A DNA stretch of 64,000 bases from Gemmatimonadota bacterium. GTDB lineage: Bacteria > Gemmatimonadota > Gemmatimonadetes > Gemmatimonadales > GWC2-71-9. Location of the stretch: positions 124,001 through 188,000 of the forward strand of contig JAJCZX010000038.1 of NCBI GenBank assembly GCA_029262195.1, in the 5' to 3' direction. This document shows, one piece after another, positions 51,221 to 61,296 of this stretch. Positions within the stretch are counted from its first letter, which is position 1; each line of letters opens with the position of its first letter. Under the pieces are notes generated by a model. That model saw only the letters and a list, made by a program, of their open reading frames with translations, was not told the origin of the DNA and did not search any database. Both the position numbers and the translations under genes were made by a program.

Positions 51221-52752
51221 TCCTTCCCCGTGAACCTCGCCAACGCTCCGGCGGCTTCGGGATGTCCGAGGAAAAGGGTCGCCGCCAGATAGGTTATGCC
51301 GAACGCAACGATTACCACCGGACCTTCCAGGTAGGGTACCATATCGGGAAGAAGACGGCCGACCCACCATGCCGCACCCGCCGCCAGAACCGCGGCCGAT
51401 GCTGCCTTGAGGTGCGCGGCGGCCAAAGAGCCCGTGAGCACTCCGCCTACCCGATATTTCAGTGTCCAGAGATTTAGAGTGACGTTGACGTAAACACCTA
51501 AAGAGGAACCAAGTGCAATCCCCATTACTCCGAATCTTCTCATCAACACATACGCGCACGAGGCCGAAATGACCAGCGAAAAGACGGAGATTAACATCGG
51601 CGTTCTCGTGTCACCCGTTGCGTAGTGTCCCGACGCCAGAAGCCTAACCATCGATTGCCCCGGTAAACCAATCCCATATGCGGCGAGAATAGCTGCCACA
51701 AGTGCCGTCTGCTCTGAACCGAATTCGCCGGATTGATAAAGCAGACCCACAACCGCGCTTCCAACCGATATGTAAAGAAGCGCCGACGGTATGGCGAAAA
51801 ACCCTATACGGCGTTGCCCATTAATGAGGCGTTGCCGAATCGCGGCCTCCCTGTCCACGGAAGCATCTCGACTCATTTCAGGAAGTTGACTTGCTGCGAC
51901 GCTCATCCCGAACAACGAGACCGGAAGAATGGCCAACAACTGTGCGTATCCCAATGCCCCTACCGAGCCACCTCCGGCCATGGACCCGAGTTGCACGTCG
52001 ATGACACTCGATACTTGCATAACCCCTGCGCCCAGAACCACGGGTACCCATGACGTAATTACCTCTCTCAGGCCAGGCGTCGCCAGGGAGAGAGATAGGC
52101 GTAACCCGCCCAACAGTTTCAAGACCGATGGTAATTGAATCAAGAACTGTGCAACCCCACCGCCGAACGCACCCCAGGCGAGGGCAACGATAAGATCGTC
52201 GAGGACCAGAGAGGCGCCGAACGCAACCAGAGTGCCGATCTGTGCCACGTTCCAAAGCGCGGGCGCGGCAAAGGAGAGGAAAAACTTCCGGTGGGAATTG
52301 AGAATCCCTAGACACCAGGCGCTCAGGACCATAAATCCGACCATAGGGAAAATGATCTTCACCAGGGGGATGGTCAGCGCACGGGTCTGCTCATCAAATT
52401 TCAGGGCCACCAGGGTCGTTATTGCCGGAGCCAACAGCACGCCAAGAATCGCAGCCATGGCTGAAGCGATCGCAAGCAGAGACACCACAACTCCGGCGAG
52501 CTTCTTCGCGCCCTCTTCGTCGCCCTTTTCCAGCATTCCGGCAAACACCGGAATAAACGACGCGGAAAGAGTTCCCTCTCCCAGCAGGTTCCGGATTACA
52601 TTGGGGATCCTCAGGGCAGCGTAGAACGCGTCTGCCCACGGACTCACACCGAAGTAGTGCGCAAAAACCCGCAATCGAACTAATCCCAGTATCCGGGTCA
52701 GCGCGATTCCGGAAGCAACCCTAAAAGCGGGGAGTCCTTTCGCCGAAGCCAT
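51217..52752 (-). CDS. murJ: Lipid II flippase MurJ
   Basis: MurJ moves the peptidoglycan precursor lipid II across the inner membrane. The 511-residue protein has 14 hydrophobic helices and the family start R-I-L-G-L-V-R followed by G-V-S-P-W-A-D-A-F-Y-A-A-L-R-I-P-N and L-L-G-E-G-T-L-S-A-S-F-I-P-V-F. Length and order are normal. Confidence 0.94.
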   Translation of the reverse strand: MASAKGLPAFRVASGIALTRILGLVRLRVFAHYFGVSPWADAFYAALRIPNVIRNLLGEGTLSASFIPVFAGMLEKGDEEGAKKLAGVVVSLLAIASAMAAILGVLLAPAITTLVALKFDEQTRALTIPLVKIIFPMVGFMVLSAWCLGILNSHRKFFLSFAAPALWNVAQIGTLVAFGASLVLDDLIVALAWGAFGGGVAQFLIQLPSVLKLLGGLRLSLSLATPGLREVITSWVPVVLGAGVMQVSSVIDVQLGSMAGGGSVGALGYAQLLAILPVSLFGMSVAASQLPEMSRDASVDREAAIRQRLINGQRRIGFFAIPSALLYISVGSAVVGLLYQSGEFGSEQTALVAAILAAYGIGLPGQSMVRLLASGHYATGDTRTPMLISVFSLVISASCAYVLMRRFGVMGIALGSSLGVYVNVTLNLWTLKYRVGGVLTGSLAAAHLKAASAAVLAAGAAWWVGRLLPDMVPYLEGPVVIVAFGITYLAATLFLGHPEAAGALARFTGKE

Positions 52753-52773
52753 CAGCTCGGAGGCGCCGCCCCG

Positions 52774-54303
52774 CTAGGATAGACCTTCCGTGGCGTCGGC
52801 CACGTAGTTCACGCATGCCTCATGGGCGTCCGTGAGAAACCGGTTTCCGTAACGCGCCAGGAATGGAAGAGGGCTCAGCACTCGTTCTTGCGGAACCCCA
52901 CCGGGAAACAACTCCGAACGAGCGCGACCAATCTGTCTCAACATTACTTCGTTGCTTTGCTTGACATGCGAAATGATTTTTTTCTCAACCTCTCGTATGA
53001 CGCCGAGCGTTTGGTTTTTCGCCGACTCAACCGATTTTTTGAGCGTCGGATCGATCGTAGTGGCAGCCGAGCCGATGGAGGCATATTTCTGGGCCACCTC
53101 GCTCCTGAGGGAGTTTAGTGTCTCTTTCAGTTCGGGTGGAACGTCCTCTCCGGCCAGCCTCGTTTCAAGTTCACCCGAGGGCCCCGCCAGGTCGTCAACC
53201 GCAATTGAGTACTTTTTGAGTACTTTGAGTACTTTGTGCTCCATGACTCGGGCCGACCAGCGAGGCAGTTTCGCTTGGGGCGCAACATCAAGTAACTGGT
53301 ACACCGGGTCACACTGCGGAAAATAAGCCAGCTCCCCCGGGCCACCGACGTAGGCGAGCGTCGGGAAAAGGGCCGCTTCAAGAACAGGGCGCAAAAGCAC
53401 GTTAGCTGAGAGTCGAGTCGGTTCAGCCGCAGCGATAGCGGTCAGCTCCTGCAGCGAAAACCGTTCTTCTGACCTCCGGGTCTTAAACCCCTCACCGTCG
53501 ATAACGAGTCTATCGCGTCCCATAGACGCTTCGAGCATTACCAGGGTCGCTTCGTCGCCCACCTTTACCGGAACCCTCCCGCCATCGGCGTCAATCTTTT
53601 TAGCACTCTCGTGTAACAATCTGTCGAGCTGAGATGCGTTTTCGAGCGCCTTTAAAACGACCGGCATCTGGGCTCGTTTAGCTTCCGGGCTTGTTGGCAT
53701 GAACACCGGCACTCCAAACTCGCCAAGCAACTCTGACATTGTTACCGCGAACCCGCTCGCCAGATCAACATCCGGTTTGTAGGCGGAGGAGATGACAGCC
53801 ACGACATTGTCACGAAATTCCGACGGCGGCAAAATTTCGGTTATCGATGCCAAAAGGTCCGCCACTTCGGGGCCGCCCATTTCCCGGTACATTGGCAGCG
53901 ACGGATCTTCTACTGCTCGCGTCCTAAGCTCGAATTTTTCGACGCGCCCTTCGTTGTCAATAAGATTTGTGTGATTGCTCTCGGCGAAATCGTGGTCGTC
54001 TCCCGCCACCCAAAAAAGTGGAACGACAGGTCGTCCCAACAATTCCTGAAACCGGGATGCCACCGCTGTTGCGGACAGAGCTTTGTAAAGCGTGTAAAGA
54101 GGTCCCAGCATTATCCCTGGTTGCTGCCCGGTGGTTACGCACAACGCCTCACCCGAAAGGAGCGTTTTCAGATTCTCGCTGGCCTTTCCGGTGGCATGGA
54201 ACGCGTCTGCGCAATCGATAGGTCCGATACCTGCACGATCTTTAGCCAGGGACTGTAGATCCAGCTCTGGCCACGAAGCGACCGGAGTGTTGACGAACTC
54301 CAT
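52774..54303 (-). CDS. bshC: Bacillithiol biosynthesis cysteine-adding enzyme BshC
   Basis: BshC adds cysteine to GlcN-malate in the last step of bacillithiol synthesis. The 509-residue protein has V-T-T-G-Q-Q-P-G-I-M-L-G-P-L-Y near residue 56, F-W-V-A-G-D-D-H-D-F-A-E at 97-108, Y-V-G-G-P-G-E-L-A-Y-F-P near 315 and a C-terminal coiled coil. It sits in an operon with a methyltransferase and murJ. bshA and bshB are not in the window. Confidence 0.92.
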   Translation of the reverse strand: MEFVNTPVASWPELDLQSLAKDRAGIGPIDCADAFHATGKASENLKTLLSGEALCVTTGQQPGIMLGPLYTLYKALSATAVASRFQELLGRPVVPLFWVAGDDHDFAESNHTNLIDNEGRVEKFELRTRAVEDPSLPMYREMGGPEVADLLASITEILPPSEFRDNVVAVISSAYKPDVDLASGFAVTMSELLGEFGVPVFMPTSPEAKRAQMPVVLKALENASQLDRLLHESAKKIDADGGRVPVKVGDEATLVMLEASMGRDRLVIDGEGFKTRRSEERFSLQELTAIAAAEPTRLSANVLLRPVLEAALFPTLAYVGGPGELAYFPQCDPVYQLLDVAPQAKLPRWSARVMEHKVLKVLKKYSIAVDDLAGPSGELETRLAGEDVPPELKETLNSLRSEVAQKYASIGSAATTIDPTLKKSVESAKNQTLGVIREVEKKIISHVKQSNEVMLRQIGRARSELFPGGVPQERVLSPLPFLARYGNRFLTDAHEACVNYVADATEGLS

Positions 54304-55019
54304 CAGTCCTTCACCGCAAACAGAATTGTGCGAGTGGAATCGTCGGTTAAGTCGTTGCCCGAGTAGTCCCCGGCAACGCTGGTGACCCGCATCCCGGCCA
54401 GTTCGACCATGTTAGTCAATTCTTTCGGTGAAAAAAGCCTGACCCTTTCACGAAAGACCTCTCCGTCGCTGTGTCGCTTAATTTCCTTCTCCACAAACTT
54501 GCCTGTGTCAGTTATGCGCCGAGATACATCTACGGTTTCGGAACCCATCGCCGTCGTTTCTCCCGGCACGAGGTTGGCGACGGTGGCCGCGGCGTTCAAG
54601 AAATCTATTACAAACGCCCCTCCGGTTTTCAAGATTCGCCTGACTTCGCACAAAACACCAAGGTGTTCATCGTCATCGTCGAAGTAACCAAAGCTAGTAA
54701 AAAGGTTGACGACCACGTCAAAAGAATCTGGCGCGAACGGGAGAAGCCGCATATCACCGCGAACTACATCCAAACCGTCGACCTGATTGGCTGACTCCAG
54801 TAACACGGCAGACAGATCGATTCCAGTCACTTTCGCTTTACTCGCGATCAACTGGCCCGCGTGCCTCCCGGGGCCGCAGGCGAGGTCGAGTACTTCTTTC
54901 CCGTGGAATTCAACCCGCGTCTCAAGCAGAGAAATCAAACGGGCCGCATCCTCTTCATTTCGATGAGGGTACAGTTGGAGATAGTCTTCTCCGAACCAAT
55001 CCTCGTACCAGGCAGTCAA
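54303..55019 (-). CDS. Class I SAM-dependent methyltransferase
   Basis: The 238-residue protein has the SAM motif V-L-D-L-A-C-G-P-G-R-H at about 40-50 and D-V-V-V-N-L-F-T-S-F-G-Y-F in motif II. The substrate is unknown. It overlaps the AMMECR1 stop and touches the bshC start, so it is co-expressed with both. Its N-terminus (W-Y-E-D-W-F-G-E-D-Y) is typical of a group found near bshC in several phyla. Confidence 0.85.
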   Translation of the reverse strand: MTAWYEDWFGEDYLQLYPHRNEEDAARLISLLETRVEFHGKEVLDLACGPGRHAGQLIASKAKVTGIDLSAVLLESANQVDGLDVVRGDMRLLPFAPDSFDVVVNLFTSFGYFDDDDEHLGVLCEVRRILKTGGAFVIDFLNAAATVANLVPGETTAMGSETVDVSRRITDTGKFVEKEIKRHSDGEVFRERVRLFSPKELTNMVELAGMRVTSVAGDYSGNDLTDDSTRTILFAVKD

Positions 55020-55549
55020 TTACCAAAAACCTCCGCTTCAAATATGTAAAGCTCTGCGTTCTCCGAGCGCCATGCGTCTTCCGCCAGGCCAGCTTTGCGA
55101 CAGAGTTGGGCGAGGAGTTCTTCGCGGTCCCAACCCTCCTCCGAAGCCACCTGGGGGAGATACACCGCCCCGTGTCTCCCCTTTCGCAAACAGACGCCGT
55201 GGCGCCCTACATCAATATCCCCGAAGGTGCCCCGCTTCAGCTGCGAGAGGACAGAAATTTCGTAAGACAACTCGCCGAGTTCATCAGTCCTTACCGGGTC
55301 AAATCGGGAATCCGCCACCGCGGACTGAATCGCTACCTCACCGATTGCTTTAGCAAGAGGGATTGCAGTTTCCAATCTCCCCATGCAACCCCGCAAGCAG
55401 CCGTGCTTCTTTATCGTAACAAAAAGACCGCGTTGCTCGCGGAATTCCTCTCCAACCAATTCGTGGCCTGATTTGACTCCAGCCACCGTTTTTGCGACGG
55501 CTAGCCTGGCCGCCAGCAGCATTTCCTCTCGCGCGGATTCAGAGAACAA
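55016..55549 (-). CDS. AMMECR1-domain protein (AmmeMemoRadiSam system protein A)
   Basis: From the TTG at 55549, eight bases after GAGG and directly after the rlmH stop, it is 177 residues. It carries the AMMECR1 core G-L-F-V-T-I-K-K-H-G-C-L-R-G-C-M-G and Y-E-I-S-V-L-S. GTG codons at 55576-55579 are alternative starts. The usual Memo and radical SAM partners of the three-part system are absent nearby. The function is unknown. Confidence 0.85.
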   Translation of the reverse strand: MFSESAREEMLLAARLAVAKTVAGVKSGHELVGEEFREQRGLFVTIKKHGCLRGCMGRLETAIPLAKAIGEVAIQSAVADSRFDPVRTDELGELSYEISVLSQLKRGTFGDIDVGRHGVCLRKGRHGAVYLPQVASEEGWDREELLAQLCRKAGLAEDAWRSENAELYIFEAEVFGN

Positions 55550-55550
55550 A

Positions 55551-56015
55551 TCAACTACCTCGATGATATGGCTCACCACGCAAGATAGTACAAGATCTGT
55601 ATATCTGTTCGAGCAGAACGAGCCTCGCAAGGTCGTGCGGCAGGGTCATCGACGTGAGACTTAGTGCCTGTTCGCTCCGGTCGACGATTTTTCGATCGAA
55701 CCCCTCGCTTCCACCGATTGCGAAGGCCACGTCCCGGGCATCTTCCTGCAACTTCCCGAGGTGGGCGGCCAGCTCTTTGCTGGTAACCGCTGATCCCATT
55801 CGTGTAACGAGGACAAGACGCTCTCCGGGGGTGAGCGATTTCAGCATGGCTTCGGCCTCAGCGGCCCGCATGGCTGCCGGATCCTTGATTGCGCGCGCAG
55901 CCGGTACTTCGAATACTTCAAAGCGAAGGTACCGCTTTATTCTTTTTTCGTACTCTTCGCAGGCCGGCCCGACCGAACGATCAACTCGCCCGACAGCCAG
56001 TAGCCTGAAACGCAT
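55551..56015 (-). CDS. rlmH: 23S rRNA (pseudouridine1915-N3)-methyltransferase RlmH
   Basis: RlmH methylates pseudouridine 1915 in helix 69 of 23S rRNA. The 154-residue SPOUT protein has F-A-I-G-G-S-E-G-F near 97-105, the knot region L-P-H-D-L-A-R-L-V-L-L-E-Q-I-Y-R, and the closing P-Y-H-R-G-S. Its start overlaps the glutamate dehydrogenase stop (TGATG). Confidence 0.95.
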   Translation of the reverse strand: MRFRLLAVGRVDRSVGPACEEYEKRIKRYLRFEVFEVPAARAIKDPAAMRAAEAEAMLKSLTPGERLVLVTRMGSAVTSKELAAHLGKLQEDARDVAFAIGGSEGFDRKIVDRSEQALSLTSMTLPHDLARLVLLEQIYRSCTILRGEPYHRGS

Positions 56016-57334
56016 CAGGCATAAACTCCGCGTAACTGGTGCACGGACGCCACACGCTCTATCGAAAGCATGTAGGCTGCGGTGCGCATATTCACAGAAT
56101 TGTCCTGAGACACTTTCAACACATCGTGGAACGACCTGGTCGTGACATCGTTGAGCCGTTCGTTGACAGTCTCTTCGTCCCAGAAGTAACCAAGTCTATC
56201 CTGAACCCATTCGAAGTAGGAAACGGTTACGCCGCCCGCGTTGGCGAGAATATCCGGGATCACGAAGACTCCCATGTCTTCGAGGATTTCGTCCGCCTTC
56301 ACTGTCGACGGTCCGTTTGCACCCTCGCAAATTACTTTCGCTTTGACCGTATGGGCGTTCTTCCCGGTAATGGCATTCTCCACCGCCGCCGGAACGAGTA
56401 CATCGACATCAAGCGCCAGGAGTTCGGCTTCGGTAATCTTCTCAGCGGAGGGATAGCCTTCCAGGTATTTATTCTTGACCACCCACTCGGCTGCGTCCCC
56501 GCAAAAAATCCCATTCGGGTTGTAAATACCACCGGACACGTCGCTCACCGCAACAACAGTCAAACCCAACTCTTCAAGCAATCGCGCTGCAACAGACCCG
56601 ACGTTCCCGAAACCCTGAATGGCTACCTTGGTGCCGCGAATCGGTAATCCGAGGTGTGTCAGGGCCTCACGGGTTGCGATCATGCACCCACGGCCCGTAG
56701 CGTCTCGCCGACCATGGGAGCCTCCCATTTCGATTGGTTTGCCCGTAACAACTCCCGTAACCGCATAGCCCTTGTGCATCGAATAGGTATCCATGACCCA
56801 GGCCATTACGCGTTCATTCGTATTCACGTCAGGAGCTGGTATATCGGAGTCAGGCCCGAGTGTATCGAGTAACCCTGATGTGTAACGACGGGTCACTCTC
56901 TCCAACTCGCCCATCGAAAGGTTATCGGGATCACACACCACGCCGCCTTTGGCGCCACCAAACGGAACGTTGACGACGGCGCATTTCCAGGTCATCCAGG
57001 CTGCGAGGGCTTTCACCTCGTCGAGCGTGACATTCTTCGCGAAGCGGATTCCGCCTTTGGCGGGCCCCCGGGAAGTGTTGTGGAGCACACGGTACCCTGT
57101 GAACACATCTACGTCACCGTTGTCCCGGTGGATCGGAACCGAAATAATTATCTGCTTTTCAGGCTGCCGGAGAACGCGATATAAGCCGGCATCAAGATTG
57201 ACCAGTTCAGCAGCGCGGTCGAACCGCGCCATCATCGCCTCGAAAGGATTTTCGTCGTCAAGCGGAGGACCTTTTTCACGTCCCAGAATTTTCGAAACCG
57301 TTTCGATGCGGTTATCTGTTTTTATGTCGCTCAT
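56015..57334 (-). CDS. gdhA: Glutamate dehydrogenase (Glu/Leu/Phe/Val family)
   Basis: The enzyme interconverts glutamate and 2-oxoglutarate plus ammonium. The 439-residue protein has [28 protein letters not shown] with the catalytic lysines, and the nucleotide motif [10 protein letters not shown]. Length fits the hexameric class. It overlaps the LPLAT-LpxK fusion by four bases. Confidence 0.94.
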   Translation of the reverse strand: MSDIKTDNRIETVSKILGREKGPPLDDENPFEAMMARFDRAAELVNLDAGLYRVLRQPEKQIIISVPIHRDNGDVDVFTGYRVLHNTSRGPAKGGIRFAKNVTLDEVKALAAWMTWKCAVVNVPFGGAKGGVVCDPDNLSMGELERVTRRYTSGLLDTLGPDSDIPAPDVNTNERVMAWVMDTYSMHKGYAVTGVVTGKPIEMGGSHGRRDATGRGCMIATREALTHLGLPIRGTKVAIQGFGNVGSVAARLLEELGLTVVAVSDVSGGIYNPNGIFCGDAAEWVVKNKYLEGYPSAEKITEAELLALDVDVLVPAAVENAITGKNAHTVKAKVICEGANGPSTVKADEILEDMGVFVIPDILANAGGVTVSYFEWVQDRLGYFWDEETVNERLNDVTTRSFHDVLKVSQDNSVNMRTAAYMLSIERVASVHQLRGVYA

Positions 57335-58995
57335 ATCACCAGCCGGTTCCCGGCTGTCGTAGTATTGTTTTTGTTTGCCGGGATATTGCTGGCGGGACAG
57401 ATCTGACTCACCCGTGCCGCCAATTCTCGCTCACCGCGCACCCAAAGTAACTCCAAATTGGCAACCAGAACCTCGGGGGCTCCGGCGGGCCAACGACCTC
57501 GGAGCTTCACCGCGTCCTTTTGGGTGACTACAACGTAATCAACTCCCTTCGCCTTCTGTACTACCTTTTTTAGTGACTTTTCAGGAAAGTGATGGTGGTC
57601 ACGAAACGGCATACGAAACACGAAAACACCCACCATCTCTAACTGGTGAAAAAAAGCCTCCGGAACCGCAACAGCCGCGCAGGCGAGCACTGTTTTATAG
57701 CGCAATTTTTCAGACGCGACCGAACCGGTGCCATCCAGTTTGGTAAACGTCCCCGGCGCCAGGTGGACAACAGCCGCAGACAAACCAACCTCTTTTTCCA
57801 CACACGTCACGGCCATCTCCAGATCGTTAGCTGATGCAGTCTTATATGTGACCACAACGCAGTCCGCTCGCACCAAGCCGCCTATTGGTTCTCTCCAGGA
57901 CCCCGCCGGAAGCAGGAAACCGGCATTGAGCACCCGTTCGGCCGCCACCACACCAATGGTCAGGGTCGGATCGAGTTCAGTCCTCTGGAGGGCATCGTCA
58001 AGAACAACCACGTTCGCCCCAGCCTCCATGGCTTCATCGCAACCTGCCATCCGATTGGCGTCGCAAACCACAGCGATGTCCGGGTTCAACTCGCCATGAA
58101 CCAAATTTTCGTCGCCTCCGTACCCGCGCATTACGATCGCGGGCTTAGCGCCTGCCTGCTTTGCTACCCGGGCTATCCACGCGGCAACCGGTGTTTTCCC
58201 ATCCCCACCATAGGTTGGTCCTCCAATAACAATCGATCTGATCCCGGGAGAGATTTTACACCTGCTTCGCCAGGCGCGTTGGAGCGTAGATATCGCGTAG
58301 TAAAACGGGACCATCGGAACAGTAACAAACAGCCGCAGGGCGATGGAGGTCTTCGACGGAAGTGGACTGTTTCCCATTTCGAACCTTCCGGCGTTTCGAC
58401 TGGTGGTCGCGATAAGGCCGGTCAGGCGTTCCGTTGCCTTGCCCACATCACCGTTTCGTTCAACCACATAGGGGAGGCCGTAGGAGATGACTATTCTGGA
58501 AAACGGCAGCGGAATTACGAAGCCATCCCAAGTTCCTAACCGCACGTTCCACTTGGCCGCAGACGCCACCGGCACCACCAAGGCGTCCGCCGAAGCTGCT
58601 GCCTGAATCGCCCCGGGCTTCGCCAACCGCGGTGGCCCGGTTGGTCCATCGGGGGTTATTGCCACCTCTTCCCCTTTTCGCAGCGCGCCAATGGCCTTCT
58701 TTAACGCGGAGGTCCCACCTCGAGTTGAGGAGCCCTCCAGGACTCGGTAGCCCCAACGTTTCACGATCGATGACAACCGTTGTCCGTCTCGACCCCGGCT
58801 TATCATCATCCACATGGATTGGTGCCTGTGCCGCCTCAATAGCGGCACCATCTCCGCGTGCCACAAAACAAAAACGATTCCTTTGCCAGAGTCTCGTGCC
58901 GAACGGAGGTGACACTCGCCCCGCACTTCCACTCGCCAGGTGTACGACATGACGGCAACCAGTAGCCGTACCGCAACTTCGGCCAACGGCATCAA
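57331..58995 (-). CDS. lpxK: Fusion of DUF374-type acyltransferase-like domain and LpxK
   Basis: The 554-residue protein joins two lipid A steps. Residues about 1-215 are a DUF374/LPLAT-like domain: V-F-V-L-W-H-A-E-M with the acyltransferase histidine near 46, S-R-G-R-D-G near 67, and T-P-D-G-P-T-G-P-P near 114. Residues about 225-545 are tetraacyldisaccharide 4'-kinase: Walker [13 protein letters not shown] near 258, V-L-D-D-A-L-Q near 330 and V-T-Q-K-D-A-V-K-L near 505. The two are usually separate genes. No stop or frameshift lies between the parts. It overlaps lpxB by four bases. Confidence 0.87.
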   Translation of the reverse strand: MMPLAEVAVRLLVAVMSYTWRVEVRGECHLRSARDSGKGIVFVLWHAEMVPLLRRHRHQSMWMMISRGRDGQRLSSIVKRWGYRVLEGSSTRGGTSALKKAIGALRKGEEVAITPDGPTGPPRLAKPGAIQAAASADALVVPVASAAKWNVRLGTWDGFVIPLPFSRIVISYGLPYVVERNGDVGKATERLTGLIATTSRNAGRFEMGNSPLPSKTSIALRLFVTVPMVPFYYAISTLQRAWRSRCKISPGIRSIVIGGPTYGGDGKTPVAAWIARVAKQAGAKPAIVMRGYGGDENLVHGELNPDIAVVCDANRMAGCDEAMEAGANVVVLDDALQRTELDPTLTIGVVAAERVLNAGFLLPAGSWREPIGGLVRADCVVVTYKTASANDLEMAVTCVEKEVGLSAAVVHLAPGTFTKLDGTGSVASEKLRYKTVLACAAVAVPEAFFHQLEMVGVFVFRMPFRDHHHFPEKSLKKVVQKAKGVDYVVVTQKDAVKLRGRWPAGAPEVLVANLELLWVRGERELAARVSQICPASNIPANKNNTTTAGNRLVI

Positions 58996-60086
58996 CCAAT
59001 CAACTCCAACGCAGCTGCGGCAACACGCTTCGAAGCCCCCGGACTGCCCAGCACCTCTCGGACCTTTCTGAATGCAACAAGTTGTTGTTCAGCATAATTC
59101 TTGTCTCTGAGGAGGCGCAAAACTTCTGTCGCTATATTGAGAGCGGTTGCGTCGTTTTGAATAAACTCACGGACGATGCTTCGGTCACATATGACGTTGA
59201 CGATTCCAATATGATTAACACGAACCATTCGACGGGCGAGACTGTAACTCAAGGGGTGCATTCGATAGGCAATCACGGTCGGCACTTCGGCCAGAGTTGT
59301 TTCCAGGCTAACCGTCCCGGATTTGCACATCGCAGCGTCAGCACAGGCAAGCAACGAAGGGACCTCGTCCGAGCACGAGACGAAGCCGTCGGGAAGTTCG
59401 CCAACATCGGCCCCAACGCAGAAAACGGCTTCAGGCAATTCCACACGCAATAGATTGGCTGCATTCCGGAACGGCGGCCACAAGCGCGAAATTTCATGAG
59501 GACGGCTACCCGGCAGTATCGCGATAACCTGTTGGCCCTCCGCAACTCCAAGTTGACGTCGGGCGACCGTAGCTTTCGGTCGTCGGGGCAACTCTAGAAG
59601 GGGATGCCCGACCCATTCAGCATCGACGTCGACCGACCGGAAATATTCTTTTTCGAAAGGGAAGATCACAGCCAGGTGGTCTACCGTTTCTCTCAGGACG
59701 CGGGCTCGGTTCTCCCTCCAGGCCCAGAGTTGAGGCGCGACGTAGTACAGGACTCGGACTCCCACCCGATGAGCAGCGCGGGCAATTCGTAGATTGAAGT
59801 CCGGGTAGTCGATCAGGATAACAAGATCCACCTTCTCGGCGGACATTTCTTTTTTGAATTTTTTGAGAAGAGCTGCATGCCCGGCCACTTTGGAGAGGAC
59901 TTCGACGAAGCCCATCGTCCCCAGATCCGCAATGTCCCCCCACAAACCCACACCAGCGGCCAGCAACCTCCACCCACCCAATCCGAAGAACTCAGATTCC
60001 GGGCGCCGCGATAGGATCTGTTGCACAAGGGCGGCACCATACATGTCACCCGATTGGTCCCCGGCGCTGATTAGGATGCGGGCCAT
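58992..60086 (-). CDS. lpxB: Lipid-A-disaccharide synthase
   Basis: LpxB condenses UDP-diacylglucosamine with lipid X. The 364-residue GT-B glycosyltransferase has A-G-D-Q-S-G-D-M-Y-G-A at the start, I-D-Y-P-D-F-N-L-R, Y-Y-V-A-P-Q-L-W-A-W, L-P-G-S-R-P-H-E-I and K-S-G-T-V-S-L-E-T. All conserved blocks are present. Confidence 0.95.
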   Translation of the reverse strand: MARILISAGDQSGDMYGAALVQQILSRRPESEFFGLGGWRLLAAGVGLWGDIADLGTMGFVEVLSKVAGHAALLKKFKKEMSAEKVDLVILIDYPDFNLRIARAAHRVGVRVLYYVAPQLWAWRENRARVLRETVDHLAVIFPFEKEYFRSVDVDAEWVGHPLLELPRRPKATVARRQLGVAEGQQVIAILPGSRPHEISRLWPPFRNAANLLRVELPEAVFCVGADVGELPDGFVSCSDEVPSLLACADAAMCKSGTVSLETTLAEVPTVIAYRMHPLSYSLARRMVRVNHIGIVNVICDRSIVREFIQNDATALNIATEVLRLLRDKNYAEQQLVAFRKVREVLGSPGASKRVAAAALELIG

Positions 60087-60091
60087 TTCGG

Positions 60092-60859
60092 CTAGCGAAT
60101 CACCCCTCGAGTTGACGACGCCAGGAAATCGACCAGCGCTCTAACTTCTTCAACCTGACTGTCTGCCAACTCGGCAATCGCGGCGGAAAGCTCAAGAGAC
60201 GAGTTGAATATCACTCTGTAAGCCTGCTTTAACTCTTTCCGAACTTCCTGGGGAATCCCCGCCCGCTCCAACCCCATTGAGTTGGTTCCCAGCAGTCGCA
60301 ACGGGTTTCCGGACACCTTGGCGAATGGAGCTATATCCATGCGCACACGCGATCCTCCGCCAATAAAGGCGTACTGACCGATTTTGACGAATTGATGAAC
60401 GGGAGTTATCCCACCGATGAAGGCGTGGTGACCGACCTCGACGTGTCCCCCCAGCTGGACCGAATTAGCAATGATTGAATCGTCCCCGATGATGCAGTCA
60501 TGCGCAATGTGAACGTATGCCATCAGGTAACAACATTTTCCGACCCTCGTAGTACCGCTGGCCGCAGTGCCTCGGTTGATAGTGACGTACTCGCGGACCA
60601 GGGTTCCCCCCCCTATCTCCACCCATGCATCTTCACCGTCATACTTTAGATCCTGAGCATCACCACCGATGACTGCGCCCACTCCAATTGAGCAGTCGCT
60701 TCCGATCCTGGTATTGGTCTTAAGAACCGCGTGCGAATCAATCGACGTGTGATCTCCAACGACTACTGAGGGCCCGATCACCGCATAGGGCCCAACCGTC
60801 ACGTCTTCGCCCAGCTCGGCGCCAGCATCAATTACCGCGGTGGGATGAATCGCAATCAT
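60092..60859 (-). CDS. lpxA: UDP-N-acetylglucosamine acyltransferase
   Basis: LpxA starts lipid A synthesis by acylating UDP-GlcNAc. The 255-residue protein is a left-handed beta helix of hexapeptide repeats with I-H-P-T-A-V-I-D at the start, the catalytic region A-Y-V-H-I-A-H-D-C-I-I-G, G-G-I-T-P-V-H-Q-F, and a C-terminal helical domain. It overlaps fabZ by four bases. Confidence 0.95.
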   Translation of the reverse strand: MIAIHPTAVIDAGAELGEDVTVGPYAVIGPSVVVGDHTSIDSHAVLKTNTRIGSDCSIGVGAVIGGDAQDLKYDGEDAWVEIGGGTLVREYVTINRGTAASGTTRVGKCCYLMAYVHIAHDCIIGDDSIIANSVQLGGHVEVGHHAFIGGITPVHQFVKIGQYAFIGGGSRVRMDIAPFAKVSGNPLRLLGTNSMGLERAGIPQEVRKELKQAYRVIFNSSLELSAAIAELADSQVEEVRALVDFLASSTRGVIR

Positions 60860-61296
60860 TTGTCAGCGAGAGCCGCCATCATCTCGGCTTCGGCAACCTT
60901 CTTTCCGTCAACGAAAGCCTCACCCCGCATTTGACAGGTTTTACCCCTGAGTTTCAACAACTCGCACTCAAATCTCAACTGATCGCCGGGCACAACGGGC
61001 TTGCGAAATTTCACCTTGTCCATCGACATGAAGTAGACGACTTTTTCCTCCGGGTTTTCCACTGACCCCATCATAAGCAGGCCGCCAGTCTGCGCCATAG
61101 CCTCGACTATCAGGACCCCGGGCATGATGGGGTGGCCCGGAAAGTGTCCCTCAAAAAACGGTTCATTTATCGTGACGTTCTTGATCCCCACTATTCGCTT
61201 TCCCTCTTCTACTTCGATAATCCGATCGACCAGCAGGAACGGATAGCGATGTGGCAATTTCGCCATGATTTCATTGATGTCCATTACAGTTTGCAT
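60856..61296 (-). CDS. fabZ: 3-hydroxyacyl-ACP dehydratase FabZ
   Basis: FabZ dehydrates 3-hydroxyacyl-ACP and shares substrate with LpxA and LpxD. The 146-residue hot-dog protein has [11 protein letters not shown], the catalytic [12 protein letters not shown] and V-E-A-M-A-Q. The ATG at 61296 or the one at 61284, which overlaps the lpxC stop (TAATG), could be the start. It is not fused to lpxC, unlike in Bacteroidota. Confidence 0.95.
   Translation of the reverse strand: MQTVMDINEIMAKLPHRYPFLLVDRIIEVEEGKRIVGIKNVTINEPFFEGHFPGHPIMPGVLIVEAMAQTGGLLMMGSVENPEEKVVYFMSMDKVKFRKPVVPGDQLRFECELLKLRGKTCQMRGEAFVDGKKVAEAEMMAALADK

Noticed and set aside
51221-51559. N-terminal extension of uvrC by 113 codons
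   Set aside because: The extension lies inside murJ in another frame and is Arg/Gly/Ser-rich. The ATG at 51220 gives the family-length protein and a normal ATGA overlap.
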